Shown here: one piece after another, positions 1 through 9,018 of the stretch
Position numbering within the stretch: position 1 is the first letter of the stretch
How the letters are laid out: each line of letters starts with the position of its first letter
Assembly: GCA_039815415.1 (NCBI GenBank)
Contig: JBCBZH010000024.1
Location: forward strand, 1-26,286
DNA from: JBCBZH01 sp039815415
Lineage (GTDB): Bacteria > Bacteroidota > Rhodothermia > Rhodothermales > Rubricoccaceae
Direction: 5' to 3'
Length of the DNA stretch: 26,286 bases
The notes under the pieces: generated by a model
What the model saw: only the letters and a program-made list of their open reading frames with translations
What the model was told of the DNA's origin: nothing
Databases searched by the model: none
Made by a program: the position numbers and the translations under genes

Positions 1-1
1 C

Positions 2-682
2 GCCCTCCCGGAAGGTGCCATTGGCGACTCCGGCGGCGCCGTCGCGTGGCGCGTGCTGACGGCGCTGATGCCACCGCTGGTGCTCATCCTGGTCGTGCTG
101 GGCAGCATCTTCGCGGGCATCGCCACGCCGACCGAAGCGGGTGCGCTGGGATCCGTGGGTGCGCTCATCCTGACCGCCATCCGGGGCCGCCTCTCAATGG
201 AGGTCGTCTTTAAGTCCGCCGAGACCACGGCCAGGTTGACGACGATGGTGCTCATCCTCCTCGTCGGCTCGACAGCCTTCGCATTGGTGTTCCGGGGGCT
301 CTATGGCGACGTGTGGATTGAGGAGATGCTGACGGGCCTACCCGGCGGGCTCATCGGATTCCTGATCGTCGCCAACCTGTTCGTGTTCGCGCTCGGTTTC
401 GTGATCGACTTCTTCGAGATCGCGTTCATTGTGGTGCCCCTGCTGGCGCCCGCCGCCGCCGCGCTCGGCATCGATCTCGTGTGGTTCGGCGTCATCCTCG
501 GCATGAACCTCCAGACCTCGTTCCTGACGCCGCCGTTCGGGTTCTCGTTGTTCTACCTACGCGGCGTGGCGCCGCCCGAGATCAAGACGACGCAGATCTA
601 TCGAGGGGCCATCCCGTTCGTGATCATCCAGCTCGTCGCGCTGGCGCTCGTGCTGGCGTTTCCGGGAATCGTGGGCGCGTGA
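2..682 (+). CDS. TRAP transporter large permease, DctM type (3' part)
   Basis: This is the C-terminal 226 residues of the large membrane subunit of a tripartite ATP-independent periplasmic (TRAP) transporter, which imports organic acids or similar solutes using an ion gradient and a periplasmic binding protein. The reading frame is open from base 2, so the N-terminus lies outside the window. The conserved DctM motif GIATPTEAGALG is present near the start, and the later stretch NLQTSFLTPPFGFSLFYLRG is characteristic of the subfamily often labelled mannitol/chloroaromatic. Several long hydrophobic helices fit an inner-membrane permease. The small permease and binding protein would be expected upstream but cannot be seen. 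The substrate cannot be told from this fragment. The gene ends 18 bases before the convergent DUF4279 gene. Confidence 0.93.
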   Translation, partial: ALPEGAIGDSGGAVAWRVLTALMPPLVLILVVLGSIFAGIATPTEAGALGSVGALILTAIRGRLSMEVVFKSAETTARLTTMVLILLVGSTAFALVFRGLYGDVWIEEMLTGLPGGLIGFLIVANLFVFALGFVIDFFEIAFIVVPLLAPAAAALGIDLVWFGVILGMNLQTSFLTPPFGFSLFYLRGVAPPEIKTTQIYRGAIPFVIIQLVALALVLAFPGIVGA

Positions 683-700
683 GTCGCCAGCTCGAATCGA

Positions 701-1108
701 TTAACGCGCATTGGCCCACAGGTAGATGTCTGTATCCACTGCCAGATTTAGGGCTGCTATTCGCTGAACAGCTCTCCGCGTCAGGTGATACCCCCAGTGA
801 TGATCATCGGAGGTGCGTCCAACCACGATTCCTCCCACGTACAGTTCAGTTGCTTTGCGAACACCATCCGCATGGGGTTCGAGTACATCGAGCAACGCGT
901 CAATGAGATCCTCCTGGGCGGCAGCCTTTTCTAGGGGGCTGCGGAGTATCCACGATGCACGTGGGGCGGTGAAGTCACGGCCAGCTCGTTGAACGACTTC
1001 CCCCTCGCCATATGACAGGGTTGGCTCGACACCAACCATCTCTGTAACGACGGTTGGATCGCTACCGAAACCTTCGAATGCAAGGAAGACTGAGGTTTGC
1101 TTCTCCAT
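701..1108 (-). CDS. DUF4279 domain protein
   Basis: The 135-residue product has the look of a DUF4279 protein: an N-terminal beta strand (TSVFLAFEGF), a VGVEPT segment resembling the 'LGIEP' signature of that family, a central SWILRSPLE strand, and a helix with repeated Leu/Asp (DLIDALLDVLEP). DUF4279 proteins are small, soluble and of unknown function, sometimes found next to toxin-immunity genes; nothing of that kind is visible here. The start at 1108 is an ATG without a clear ribosome-binding site. The DNA is visibly less G+C-rich than its neighbours, which suggests later acquisition. Assignment rests on recalled family pattern, not a search. Confidence 0.75.
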   Translation of the reverse strand: MEKQTSVFLAFEGFGSDPTVVTEMVGVEPTLSYGEGEVVQRAGRDFTAPRASWILRSPLEKAAAQEDLIDALLDVLEPHADGVRKATELYVGGIVVGRTSDDHHWGYHLTRRAVQRIAALNLAVDTDIYLWANAR

Positions 1109-1125
1109 TTGTGTTTATGCCATGG

Positions 1126-1175
1126 CTCGAGCTGGCAAAGGATCTCAGGATTGAACGACGGTTCCCCAGCTCGAG
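1126..1175. repeat. inverted pair of the iterated motif between divergent genes
   Basis: CTCGAGCTGG at 1126-1135 and its exact reverse complement at 1166-1175 form a perfect 10-bp inverted repeat with a 30-base spacer. Both arms are copies, one base short of the full decamer, of the motif iterated through the window. The pair lies between the start of the DUF4279 gene (minus strand) and the start of ltaE (plus strand), so it is not at a transcript end. The rest of the intergenic stretch 1109-1312 shows nothing else I recognise. Confidence 0.7.
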
Positions 1176-1312
1176 TTGGCGCTGTGCTTGGCAGAGATCC
1201 TACGACTCGCTCCGCTCGGTCATCATAGCAGGTCGCTCCCGAGAAAACAGTGTAGATGACCCAACAAGGTAGATACTGGGCACGAGACGAGGCCGCATCG
1301 GATCTTGGAGCC

Positions 1313-2347
1313 ATGACCGTAGACCTCCGCTCCGACACCGTCACCCGCCCCACCCCGGCCATGCGCCGCGCCCTCGTCGAGGCTGAGGTCGGCGACGACG
1401 TGTTCGGCGAAGACCCCACCGTTCACCAGCTCGAGGCACGGGCCGCCGCCTTGCTCGGGAAAGAAGCCGCCGTGTTCGTGCCGAGCGGGGTCATGGGCAA
1501 CCAGATCGCCCTGCGGGTCCACACTCGAGCTGGCGATGAAGTGGTGGTGCCCGAACGCAGCCACATCTACCACTACGAGGCCGCGGCCCCGGCGGCGCTC
1601 TGGGGCGTGCAGCTTCGGCCCGTCGGTGGCCTCGATGGCGTGCTGGTGCCTGAGGACGTAGAGGCGGTGGTCCAGGGCGCGCACGACTGGGAGGCGACCA
1701 CCGCACTGGTGTGCATGGAGAACACGGTCAACAAGGCCGGAGGTGTGGCGGTGCCCCTCGATGCCGTCCAACCCGTCGCGGACGCAGCGCGGGCCCACAG
1801 GCTGGCGCTCCATCTCGACGGCGCCCGGCTCTGGAACGCCGCTGTCGCCCTGAGCACGTCCGTCGCCGAGCTGGCGGCGCCGTTCGACACCGTCAACGTG
1901 TGCCTGTCGAAGGGACTCGGCGCGCCGGTCGGCTCCGTGCTGGCGGGATCGTCTGAGCACATCCGGCTCGCACGCCGCGCTCGGAAGCTGCTCGGGGGCG
2001 GGATGCGGCAGGCGGGGATCCTGGCTGCCGCCGCTCTGGTCGCGCTGGACGACTACGAGGCCGACGACCATGCCATGCTCCGGGCCGACCATGCCCGTGC
2101 CCGCCAGCTCGCTGCCGCCGTCGAGGCCCTGCCAGCCTTCGAGCTGGTGGCCGAGCCCGATACCAACATCGTCCTGTTCAAGACACTCACGGCGACCGCT
2201 GCAGAGGTTCTTCGCCAGCTCGAGGCCGAGGGCGTGCGCATGGTGCCCTTCGGCCCATCCATCGTCCGCGCCACCTTGCACCGCGACGTGGATGACTCAG
2301 GCCTCCACCATGTCCTCGATGTGTTGACCCGGCTCTTCGGAGGCTAA
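1313..2347 (+). CDS. ltaE: low-specificity L-threonine aldolase
   Basis: This is a pyridoxal-phosphate enzyme that cleaves L-threonine or allo-threonine to glycine and acetaldehyde in the cytoplasm. The product is 344 residues, the usual length for the family. It begins with the family signature MTVDLRSDTVTRPTPAM, continues with GDDVFGEDPT, contains HLDGARLWNA (about 167-176) and the PLP-lysine motif NVCLSKGLGAPVGS with Lys200. I chose ATG 1313 because homology starts there; the frame is open upstream to 1256, but those 19 residues look unrelated. A GGAG at 1307-1310 is very close to the start. The gene carries four exact copies of the iterated decamer, two in each orientation. It is followed by a hairpin at 2350-2368. 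Confidence 0.95.
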   Translation: MTVDLRSDTVTRPTPAMRRALVEAEVGDDVFGEDPTVHQLEARAAALLGKEAAVFVPSGVMGNQIALRVHTRAGDEVVVPERSHIYHYEAAAPAALWGVQLRPVGGLDGVLVPEDVEAVVQGAHDWEATTALVCMENTVNKAGGVAVPLDAVQPVADAARAHRLALHLDGARLWNAAVALSTSVAELAAPFDTVNVCLSKGLGAPVGSVLAGSSEHIRLARRARKLLGGGMRQAGILAAAALVALDDYEADDHAMLRADHARARQLAAAVEALPAFELVAEPDTNIVLFKTLTATAAEVLRQLEAEGVRMVPFGPSIVRATLHRDVDDSGLHHVLDVLTRLFGG

Positions 2348-2349
2348 CG

Positions 2350-2368
2350 GGTTCTGGTCACCAGAGCC
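2350..2368 (+). terminator. possible terminator after ltaE
   Basis: GGTTCTGG and CCAGAGCC form an 8-bp stem (one G-U pair) with a 3-base loop, three bases after the ltaE stop codon. A second weak stem (GGCAG/CTGCC) and a short T run (atttt, around 2397-2401) follow. No long U-tract directly follows the first hairpin, so intrinsic termination is plausible, not certain. Confidence 0.45.
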
Positions 2369-2467
2369 GTCGCGGGGCAGAAATCAAAGCCCTGCCATTT
2401 TCACAGATCCATGCGCCGCGTGCTGGCGTAGGGGTCTTCGGAAGCGGTTTCAAAGACAGAGTCCACG

Positions 2468-3016
2468 ATGGCAGAATGGTTCGAGGTGTATGACGCCAAA
2501 GGCGTTCTCCTCCGCGCTCGGCGGAGAGCGACGCGCGTCGTGTGGATCTTCGCACTGGTAAGCGGTGTGTTGATCACCATAGCTCCGGTCGCCATGTTCG
2601 TCCTGCCCGAGGGAGGCCTTGCGCTCGCTGTAGCCTGCGCCGTCGGGATGGCGATGCATGGCCTCTGGCTGATTCTCCGGCTGAACCAGATCCACAGCAA
2701 GCTGTGGCGCTTCGATGTCTCGGTGCATCAAGCTCTCGGCTTTGACACCGGACGACGCTCTCGGGCGCTGGCCTGGCCGGATGTGCACCAGGTTGAGATT
2801 GAGTCCGATGGATTGAAGCTGGTGGGCCGCACACACGGCTCGTGGGTCCGCCTGCATGTCCCTCACACGTTCCCGCAGTACACGGCCCTGGCCCACCGCG
2901 TTGTCGAGTATGCCGAGGCACACGGTCGCCCGGTGTGGGTGGATGGACAGCCGTGGCAAGCGCTGGACTTGGAGAAGGTCTATCCGTTCATCGCACAGCC
3001 GAGCGAGGCTGCATAA
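2468..3016 (+). CDS. small membrane protein with two TM helices and a C-terminal PH-like tail
   Basis: This 182-residue product is not a family I recognise by name. Residues about 23-45 and 50-70 are hydrophobic and form a likely helical hairpin in the inner membrane. The remainder is soluble and beta-rich (WRFDVSVHQALGFDTG, then LAWPDVHQVEIESDGLKLVG). That part resembles bacterial PH-like domains, in which a strand pair is followed by a W-x-D/E-I turn. A very similar element (DMLAWADITGAEEDSNGTL) ends the J-domain protein at 15322-16092. The gene stands alone, and 70 bases separate it from the convergent patatin gene. Confidence 0.75.
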   Translation: MAEWFEVYDAKGVLLRARRRATRVVWIFALVSGVLITIAPVAMFVLPEGGLALAVACAVGMAMHGLWLILRLNQIHSKLWRFDVSVHQALGFDTGRRSRALAWPDVHQVEIESDGLKLVGRTHGSWVRLHVPHTFPQYTALAHRVVEYAEAHGRPVWVDGQPWQALDLEKVYPFIAQPSEAA

Positions 3017-3055
3017 GCGGGAGGCTGCTTGAACCCGAGCGGGTCGCAGCGTCAC

Positions 3056-3102
3056 CAGCTCGACGCACCCGCATCCTGGGGGGCTCTTACTGCGTCGAGC
3101 TG
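3056..3102. terminator. inverted repeat between convergent genes, possible bidirectional terminator
   Basis: CAGCTCGACGCA at 3056-3067 is the exact reverse complement of TGCGTCGAGCTG at 3091-3102, a 12-bp stem with a 23-base loop. The left arm contains part of the iterated motif (CCAGCTCGA). The right arm lies in the last codons of the patatin gene, whose stop codon sits in the loop. It is placed where two convergent transcripts end, but no T-tract is evident. Confidence 0.45.
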
Positions 3103-4349
3103 ACGATGCCCTCTCCGGGCTCCGTGTCCAGAACCGGCTCTCCCAGGAACTCCCGAATCTCGTCTGCCCGCGCCTCCACGTCGGCCTCGCCGATGTCAAT
3201 CAGGCGCTGCATGTAATCCTCGTCGAACAGAACCATCGACATCCAGTTGGGCTTCGTGTCCCCGCCAGCGAACAGGCGCATTGACGGCGGCAGCTTCGGG
3301 TCGTATTCCGCTGCCAGCTTGGCGAGGTCCTTCGACGGGCGGATGACGAGCAGATCGACGGGACGATGCCCGTTGCGACGTTCCTTCGGGATCGCCTCCA
3401 GCAGGGCGTTGATGCGCCCCAACGTCTGCGCGTCCCGGTCCAGCACGTCCAGAAAGACCGCATTCATCAGCACGCCCAGGATTTGCCCCGGGGGCGGATA
3501 AGCCGGAATGTCCGGAGTATCCGCTTCTCGCCTCGACGACGGGTGCCGTGTGTTGACTGCAATGATGCGGTCGGCACCGAGATGGAGCGCAGGCGAGAGC
3601 GGCGCCGTGAGGCGGATGCCCCCATCGCCATGCCAGCCCCCTCCGGGCGTGCCGTCCGCGATCCGAACAGCCGGGAAGAAAAATGGCAGGGCCGACGACC
3701 CCAGCACGTGTTCTGGGCGAACGCGCGTGCGGATGGCTCGGCGCATGGGTCGGTCCCAGGACTCCACAGGCTCCTCCCCGTCTCCGTCGCGCTGCACCCA
3801 TGTGATCGACTGCCCGGTGGTGTACGAGGTGGTCGTGATCGCAAACGCGCCGAGATGGCCGTTCCGAATGGCTTCATCGATCGAATGGATCGGCTCGCCG
3901 ACGGGTCCCAGATGGCGTTCCACGAACTCCGCCAGGGGGGTGGTGTCGAGCAAGCCGCCTTCGGCTGGCGGATCGAGATCATCGGGCTGGCGAACAAACC
4001 GGGTCAGGCTGCCCATGACCCCAGGTCGGTCCAGGCGAAAGACGTGCTCTGTCCGCAGCGCCTTCCACACATCCACCAGCGCGCGGGTGGCCTGCCCAAA
4101 CGCGAGGTCCGACCGCCCCGCCAGAAAAGCCGCGTTCAGCGCGCCCGCCGAGACGCCGGTCAGGATGTCGGGTTGAAACGACGGGGACAGCTTCGCCAGC
4201 CCGCTCAGGACACCAGCCTGGTAGGCGCCCCGTGCCCCTCCTCCTGTCAACACGAGCGCCGTTCCGTGGCCTCCCTCGTGCGGCAGAGGCTCTTCATCCG
4301 GATCGGACGAGAAGCGCGCCAGGAGCCGAGCGATGGGAGCAGGAAGCAT
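3087..4349 (-). CDS. patatin-like phospholipase family protein
   Basis: This is a 420-residue serine lipase of the patatin fold, likely acting on phospholipid or other acyl esters. The oxyanion motif GGGARG is at residues 36-41, the nucleophile elbow GVSAG at 65-69 (Ser67), and the catalytic Asp of the dyad in GDGG at about 242. There is no evident signal peptide or membrane segment, so the protein is probably cytoplasmic or peripheral. The C-terminal 130 residues beyond the catalytic Asp are an extension of the type seen in bacterial patatin-like proteins. A G+C-rich stem-loop at 4356-4372 sits just upstream of the start. The upstream neighbour on the same strand is the large histidine kinase, 136 bases away. 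Confidence 0.93.
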   Translation of the reverse strand: MLPAPIARLLARFSSDPDEEPLPHEGGHGTALVLTGGGARGAYQAGVLSGLAKLSPSFQPDILTGVSAGALNAAFLAGRSDLAFGQATRALVDVWKALRTEHVFRLDRPGVMGSLTRFVRQPDDLDPPAEGGLLDTTPLAEFVERHLGPVGEPIHSIDEAIRNGHLGAFAITTTSYTTGQSITWVQRDGDGEEPVESWDRPMRRAIRTRVRPEHVLGSSALPFFFPAVRIADGTPGGGWHGDGGIRLTAPLSPALHLGADRIIAVNTRHPSSRREADTPDIPAYPPPGQILGVLMNAVFLDVLDRDAQTLGRINALLEAIPKERRNGHRPVDLLVIRPSKDLAKLAAEYDPKLPPSMRLFAGGDTKPNWMSMVLFDEDYMQRLIDIGEADVEARADEIREFLGEPVLDTEPGEGIVSSTQ

Positions 4350-4355
4350 GGAGTC

Positions 4356-4372
4356 CGGGGGAGGCTCCCCCG
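4356..4372 (-). other. stem-loop just upstream of the patatin start
   Basis: CGGGGG / CCCCCG form a 6-bp all-G/C stem around a 5-base loop, ending about six bases before the patatin start codon at 4349. It could end transcripts from the histidine kinase gene upstream or hinder ribosome access to the patatin start. The rest of 4373-4485 has no feature I recognise. Confidence 0.4.
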
Positions 4373-4485
4373 AGTATACACGACCTCACAAACGAGCGAT
4401 GCGTGCACCGGGAGCGAGGAGGGCCTCCGTAGAGGGCTCCGTCGTCCCAGCACACGCACCTGTGGTCCGTGCGGACAGGCGGAGG

Positions 4486-7400
4486 CTACGTCGCCAGCCC
4501 GACTTTAAGAGCCTCCATGAGCGAGTGACGCGTGAAGGGTTTTGAGATGTACTCGTTGAACCCGGCTTCGAGCAGGCGCTCGCGGTCACCGGGGAGTGCA
4601 TAGGCCGTCAGAGCGATGGCGAACACATCCGTGTAGCCGTCAAGCGTTCGAGCGATGCGGAGGATATCGGCCCCCGTCTCTTTGCCGCCGAGGTTGATGT
4701 CCAGCACCAGCCCGACAAACTGGTTGCGGTTCATCTCGATCAGCGCAGAGCGGGCATCGCCTACAGCTGTGACGGAGTAGGCCGAGCGGAGGATGCGGTC
4801 CAGCAGCATCCGGGTGTCATCGTTGTCCTCCACCACCAGAAGCGACGGCTTGTCATCGGCAGGAGCCGGAGCTGTCTGCACGGGAGTCCCAGGCTCAGCC
4901 GTTGTACCAGCAGACGGTGCCGGGCTGGCGGGCGCTGCCGACGGAGGAGCCGGTGCGGGCGTCGCTGCAGCGGCCGGAGCGGACGGGGCCGTGGGCCACG
5001 CTGGCGGTGGCGCCGGTGCCGAAGGTGCACTGGTGGGTGCCGTGGGCCACGCGGGAGGAGGCGCAGGAGCCTCTGGGGCGCTTCCTGGGCCTCGAACGAT
5101 CATCTGCGGCTCCGCAGGCTGCGTAGTGGGAGCATCCGCCTCCGGAGCGGACGTGGGGGCTTCACCTGGCACGTCAGCGGCATCCGGCGAGTTGGCGGGG
5201 CGGTTGAAAAACATGTCAGTCGGGAGTGACGGATCGTGTGAGACCGGGAGGTCGGAACTCCCGGGCGAACCCGAGGAGGGAGACGCGAACGCAGTGATCG
5301 CGGGTGGGACAGACGCGGACGGGCTCTCAAAACCCAGGCCAGAATTGCCCGAGGGGGAGTCCGCTGGTTGGCCGGACGAATGAGAAGCTGCTGCCAGGGG
5401 GGCCGTCGGCCCTCTCTCGGCCAGCGAATCGGCTTCGGATACGCCCTGTACGGCAGGCGTCACACCCTGTAAAAACGTCTCCTCGAGGCGAATTTCAGAG
5501 CTTTCTGCCATCTCTGTGGTCGCACCATCGCCAAGCCCCATGGCAACCAGCCGACGAGCTGGCGAAGGCGCAGGGCGTTCTGTAGGCGCGATGAGTGGAA
5601 ACGAAACGACGAACGACGTACCGACCCCTTTCTGCGTCTCCACCCCGATGGTCCCGCCCAGCAGATCGACGTAGCGCTTGGTGATGCTCATCCCCAAGCC
5701 GGTTCCTTCATAGCTCCGGTTGTGGCCGAACGACTCTTGCTGGAAATCCGTGAACAGGTTTTCGAGAAACGCCTCGTCCATCCCCACGCCTGTATCCCGA
5801 ACGTGGAGATGCACGTGGGTCTCGTCAGCGTCCACCTGTACGGCGATACCGCCAGCTTCCGTGAACTTGACAGCGTTGCCGACCAGGTTGGTCACGATGC
5901 GCTGGAAGCACGCCGGATCCAGCTCCGCCTGGATGGTCGGGTCGGTATCCACATGGAAGCCCAACCCGGCCTGTTGCGCCTCCACCTGGTAGGGTTCGAT
6001 GGCCGAGAGCACATGGTCGGCCACGGTAAGCGGCCGCACCTGAAGCTCTACGCCATCGGCTTCAAGACGAGCGAGGTCGAGAACCGAGTTGAGTGTATCG
6101 AGCAGCCGCACGCCACTGCGCGCGATGTGGAGGACCAGGTCGTGCTGGTCCGCTTCCAGTTCATCGAGGAGTAGGTCTGAGTAGCCAAGGATGCTGGTCA
6201 GCGGCGTCCGGATCTCATGGCTCATGTTGGCGAGGAAAGCGCTTTTCAGGCGGCCCATCGCCTCCGCGCGTTCGCGAGCCTCCACCAGCTCGGCTTCGAA
6301 CCGCTTCCGTTCGGTGATGTCCTCGCCACTGTGGTACACGAGGCCCTGCCCATCTGCGCTCACTCGAGCACGGTGATGGACCCAGCGCACCTCCTCCTCT
6401 CGGGTCATGATTCGGGCTTCGAAATCGATGCCCTCGCTGTCGGAGAGGGTAGCGAAAGCGTCGCACACCGACTGAAGCGATTCGGGGTGCAGGATGTCCG
6501 CCAGCCCGTGCGTCGTTCCAATCTCGTCTGGGGTGTAGCCAGAGATGCGCTCGAACGCATCCGTCGCCCACGCAATGGGCCCGTGCCCGGTCTCATCTGC
6601 AACCACGGCAAACGCATAATCGCTCGTCAGCTCGGACAGCGTCCGGTAGCGCGCCTCCGATGCCGCCAGTGCACGCTGCGCCTCGGATCGCTCGTCGCGC
6701 TCGAGCATGAGCGCCAGCGCGTCTGCCACCGCTGCCGCGAACGCAATGTCGGCCTCTGACCACGGCTCCGTGTTCTGAGACGCCCCCGCTCTCCGGTGTA
6801 AGATCAGCCCCCCCGGCACCTCTCCGCCCTTCCGAATGGGAGCAACGAGAAGCCCGGAGGCCCCAATCGAGCTGGCGAACGCGGTCAGGCCCAGCTCGTG
6901 TGCACGCTCATCGGCGTGGACATCTGCAAGGGCGAGCGCGCGTTGCCCAGCCATGCCATGCACCACCGCATCGAACGCTTCAACGCGATATCGGGGCAGC
7001 TCGTTGGCGGCCGGGCAGATCGCTTGGCAGGCAATGTGCGTGTCGTCCCGGAGCCAGATCGACGCCTGCTCGGTCCCGGTGGCCAGACACGCCTGCTCCA
7101 CGGCGCGCTGCATCACCAGTTCGGTGAGCTGAACGCCTGCCCCCACAGTCGCCAACTCGACGAGGGTCGCCTGACGGGCCACCGCACGTTCGGTCTCGAC
7201 AGCCAGGATGTCATCTCGGCGCTTGCGCTCGGTCACATCGTGCAGCACGCCAACCACGCCTAGCGACTGGCCGTCCGCAGCACGCCACGTACTGGAGCGG
7301 TCCTCTATCCATCGGATCTCGCCAGAGCGCGTTTGAATCCGGAGCAGAGAGATGTGCCGGTCCTCCTCTTCGCGAGGCACCTCGTTCGCGCCCCTGTTCT

Positions 7401-8988
7401 CGTCGTCTGAGGCACTGTCGTCCACCAGGGCATCCCATCCACCCATGGCGATCAGCTCCTCGGCCGAATACCCTGTCAACGACTCGATGACCGGGCTGAG
7501 ATACTCGAACGCGCCGGACTCGTGACGACGGTATCCGACGTGCCCTGTGTGCTGTGTCACGAACTGGAGCGTCGTCTCACTATGGATGAGGGATCGCTCC
7601 GCCACGCGCCGGGCGAGGTGTCCGGCCAGGTTCCACGCAAGGAGTTCGCCGCCCTGGACCTCCTCATCTGAGAATGTGTGAGGGGTCCGGAATCCAACGA
7701 GAATGGAACCCAACGGACCGTCCTCATGAAGAAGCGGAAAGCAGCCGAAAGAGATCAGGCCAGCATCCACCAGAATCGCTTGCAGCGACTCCGGGAGCGC
7801 TCGCGATGTCTCTGCACTCCGTACGAGGGTAGTGCGGGTGACGATTGGCGAGCTGGCGAACACCTCATCCGCCTCAACGGCCGAGGCTACGCCGTCGGGC
7901 AGGCCCTGCGATGCCACAATTCGGTTGCGCCCTTTGAAGGGCCGAATAATCAGGGCCCAGTCGGCCTCGAATGCCGTCTGGAATGCGGCGACGGCGTCCT
8001 GATGCAGGTCCGCTGTGGTGGTAGCCTCATCGGCGGATGTGTAGAAATCCAGAACCGCAGAGAACTGACGGGTCCGCAGGCGATCCCGCTCAACGGCTTC
8101 GATCTCGTCGGTCACGTCCTCCATCGTGCCCTCGTAGTACAGGGCACGGCCCCGACCACTCCGCACAATGCGTGCATTTTCCCTCGTGAAGACCGTTTGG
8201 CCCGAAGGGTGCGTCCACTGCACAACCAGATTGCGCACGTTTCCTGTCTGGCGGATTTGCGCCTCGAACGCGTCCCGAGGATAGCCGAGGTCCCAGCGCA
8301 CATCGAGGTTGGAGACATCCTCTACATCGGTGACGCCGAGAATGCGAGCGAGTGCTGGGTTGGCGTACAGGACGCGGCCATCGGGCGTGGTCCGGTACAC
8401 ACCGATGGGCAGATGCTCCGCTAGGGCCTCGATGTCGTCGCCTCCAGCAAGGCTCACGGTCTCACCAGTGGACATGTCGGTAGCCACGGCCTCTTGGTGG
8501 ACCGTCGCCGAGGGCACGACGATGTCGACAGGCAGGGTCTGAGGAGCCCCCCCCGCAGCTCGAGCTGGCGGAGAGGCTGGGGATGCGGGAGCCGGTGGTG
8601 GCGATGCGGGAGCCACAGACGGCATCCGGATGGTCGGGATGCGACCGAACGCAACCGTCTGAAGCAACGCGGCGAGGGCCCCCAGAGCACTCAGGGCCAC
8701 TGCGCTCGCGCCCGCGTGTTGAAGCACACCTGGCACGCTCCGCCCAACCACCATCAGCGGTGGGGATGCAGCGGCCTCAGCGTAGATGCGAGCGATCTCA
8801 GCATCCGCCACCGGCCCACCAGGAACTACGAGAACCCCATCCCAGCGCTCGTCGCGGAGGGCCGTGTGAAACACGCCACTGCTGGCTGCGAGAGACGCGT
8901 CAACAGGCGTTTGCTGTTCGATCAGTCCTACAGCTCTTGCAGCTGCGGCAGGATCAGCAAGAAACAGAAGGCGGAGTGTGGTGGCCAT
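4486..8988 (-). CDS. hybrid sensor histidine kinase, multi-PAS/GAF
   Basis: This is a 1500-residue cytoplasmic hybrid kinase. Domains in order: an N-terminal receiver-like fold without a clear phospho-Asp (about 1-115); a Pro/Ala linker; PAS (185-300); GAF (312-465); PAS (470-590); GAF (605-770); PAS (775-900); HisKA with SHEIRTP and phospho-His924; HATPase with N-box NLVGNAVKF (1034-1042), DTGVGM and GTGLGM; a roughly 245-residue Pro/Ala/Ser linker; and a C-terminal receiver (1381-1500) with VVEDND, phospho-Asp1430 and Lys1483. No transmembrane segment is seen, so signals are probably internal. Start ATG 8988 was chosen because the receiver-like fold begins there; the frame is open to 9102. 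No response regulator with an output domain lies nearby; the final partner is unknown. Confidence 0.95.
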   Translation of the reverse strand: MATTLRLLFLADPAAAARAVGLIEQQTPVDASLAASSGVFHTALRDERWDGVLVVPGGPVADAEIARIYAEAAASPPLMVVGRSVPGVLQHAGASAVALSALGALAALLQTVAFGRIPTIRMPSVAPASPPPAPASPASPPARAAGGAPQTLPVDIVVPSATVHQEAVATDMSTGETVSLAGGDDIEALAEHLPIGVYRTTPDGRVLYANPALARILGVTDVEDVSNLDVRWDLGYPRDAFEAQIRQTGNVRNLVVQWTHPSGQTVFTRENARIVRSGRGRALYYEGTMEDVTDEIEAVERDRLRTRQFSAVLDFYTSADEATTTADLHQDAVAAFQTAFEADWALIIRPFKGRNRIVASQGLPDGVASAVEADEVFASSPIVTRTTLVRSAETSRALPESLQAILVDAGLISFGCFPLLHEDGPLGSILVGFRTPHTFSDEEVQGGELLAWNLAGHLARRVAERSLIHSETTLQFVTQHTGHVGYRRHESGAFEYLSPVIESLTGYSAEELIAMGGWDALVDDSASDDENRGANEVPREEEDRHISLLRIQTRSGEIRWIEDRSSTWRAADGQSLGVVGVLHDVTERKRRDDILAVETERAVARQATLVELATVGAGVQLTELVMQRAVEQACLATGTEQASIWLRDDTHIACQAICPAANELPRYRVEAFDAVVHGMAGQRALALADVHADERAHELGLTAFASSIGASGLLVAPIRKGGEVPGGLILHRRAGASQNTEPWSEADIAFAAAVADALALMLERDERSEAQRALAASEARYRTLSELTSDYAFAVVADETGHGPIAWATDAFERISGYTPDEIGTTHGLADILHPESLQSVCDAFATLSDSEGIDFEARIMTREEEVRWVHHRARVSADGQGLVYHSGEDITERKRFEAELVEARERAEAMGRLKSAFLANMSHEIRTPLTSILGYSDLLLDELEADQHDLVLHIARSGVRLLDTLNSVLDLARLEADGVELQVRPLTVADHVLSAIEPYQVEAQQAGLGFHVDTDPTIQAELDPACFQRIVTNLVGNAVKFTEAGGIAVQVDADETHVHLHVRDTGVGMDEAFLENLFTDFQQESFGHNRSYEGTGLGMSITKRYVDLLGGTIGVETQKGVGTSFVVSFPLIAPTERPAPSPARRLVAMGLGDGATTEMAESSEIRLEETFLQGVTPAVQGVSEADSLAERGPTAPLAAASHSSGQPADSPSGNSGLGFESPSASVPPAITAFASPSSGSPGSSDLPVSHDPSLPTDMFFNRPANSPDAADVPGEAPTSAPEADAPTTQPAEPQMIVRGPGSAPEAPAPPPAWPTAPTSAPSAPAPPPAWPTAPSAPAAAATPAPAPPSAAPASPAPSAGTTAEPGTPVQTAPAPADDKPSLLVVEDNDDTRMLLDRILRSAYSVTAVGDARSALIEMNRNQFVGLVLDINLGGKETGADILRIARTLDGYTDVFAIALTAYALPGDRERLLEAGFNEYISKPFTRHSLMEALKVGLAT
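4990..5064 (-). repeat. imperfect direct repeat in the kinase linker
   Basis: Two copies of a segment encoding APPPAWPTAP lie about 52 bases apart within the Pro/Ala-rich linker between the kinase core and the C-terminal receiver. The copies differ at several third positions, so the duplication is not very recent. The linker probably acts as a flexible tether. Confidence 0.6.
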
Positions 8989-9018
8989 AGACAGGATGAG
9001 CGCGTGCGCGCATAGATG

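Noticed and set aside
2143..2150. Exact E. coli Chi octamer GCTGGTGG (also at 2818-2825)
   Set aside because: An 8-base G+C-rich word is expected by chance at about this frequency, and Chi sequences differ between lineages. The enriched word is GCTGGCG within CGAGCTGGCG, present equally in both orientations.
1223..2281. Long open frame antisense to ltaE (352 codons, minus strand)
   Set aside because: It is a shadow frame caused by high G+C and third-position bias; the translation has no recognisable domain, while the plus strand encodes a clear threonine aldolase.
3366..4508. Long plus-strand open frame antisense to the patatin gene (380 codons)
   Set aside because: Arg-rich, low-complexity translation without domain features; the minus strand encodes an intact patatin.
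7678..8424. 248-codon plus-strand frame inside the histidine kinase gene
   Set aside because: Opposite-strand shadow of the GAF and PAS coding region; no domain or start signal.
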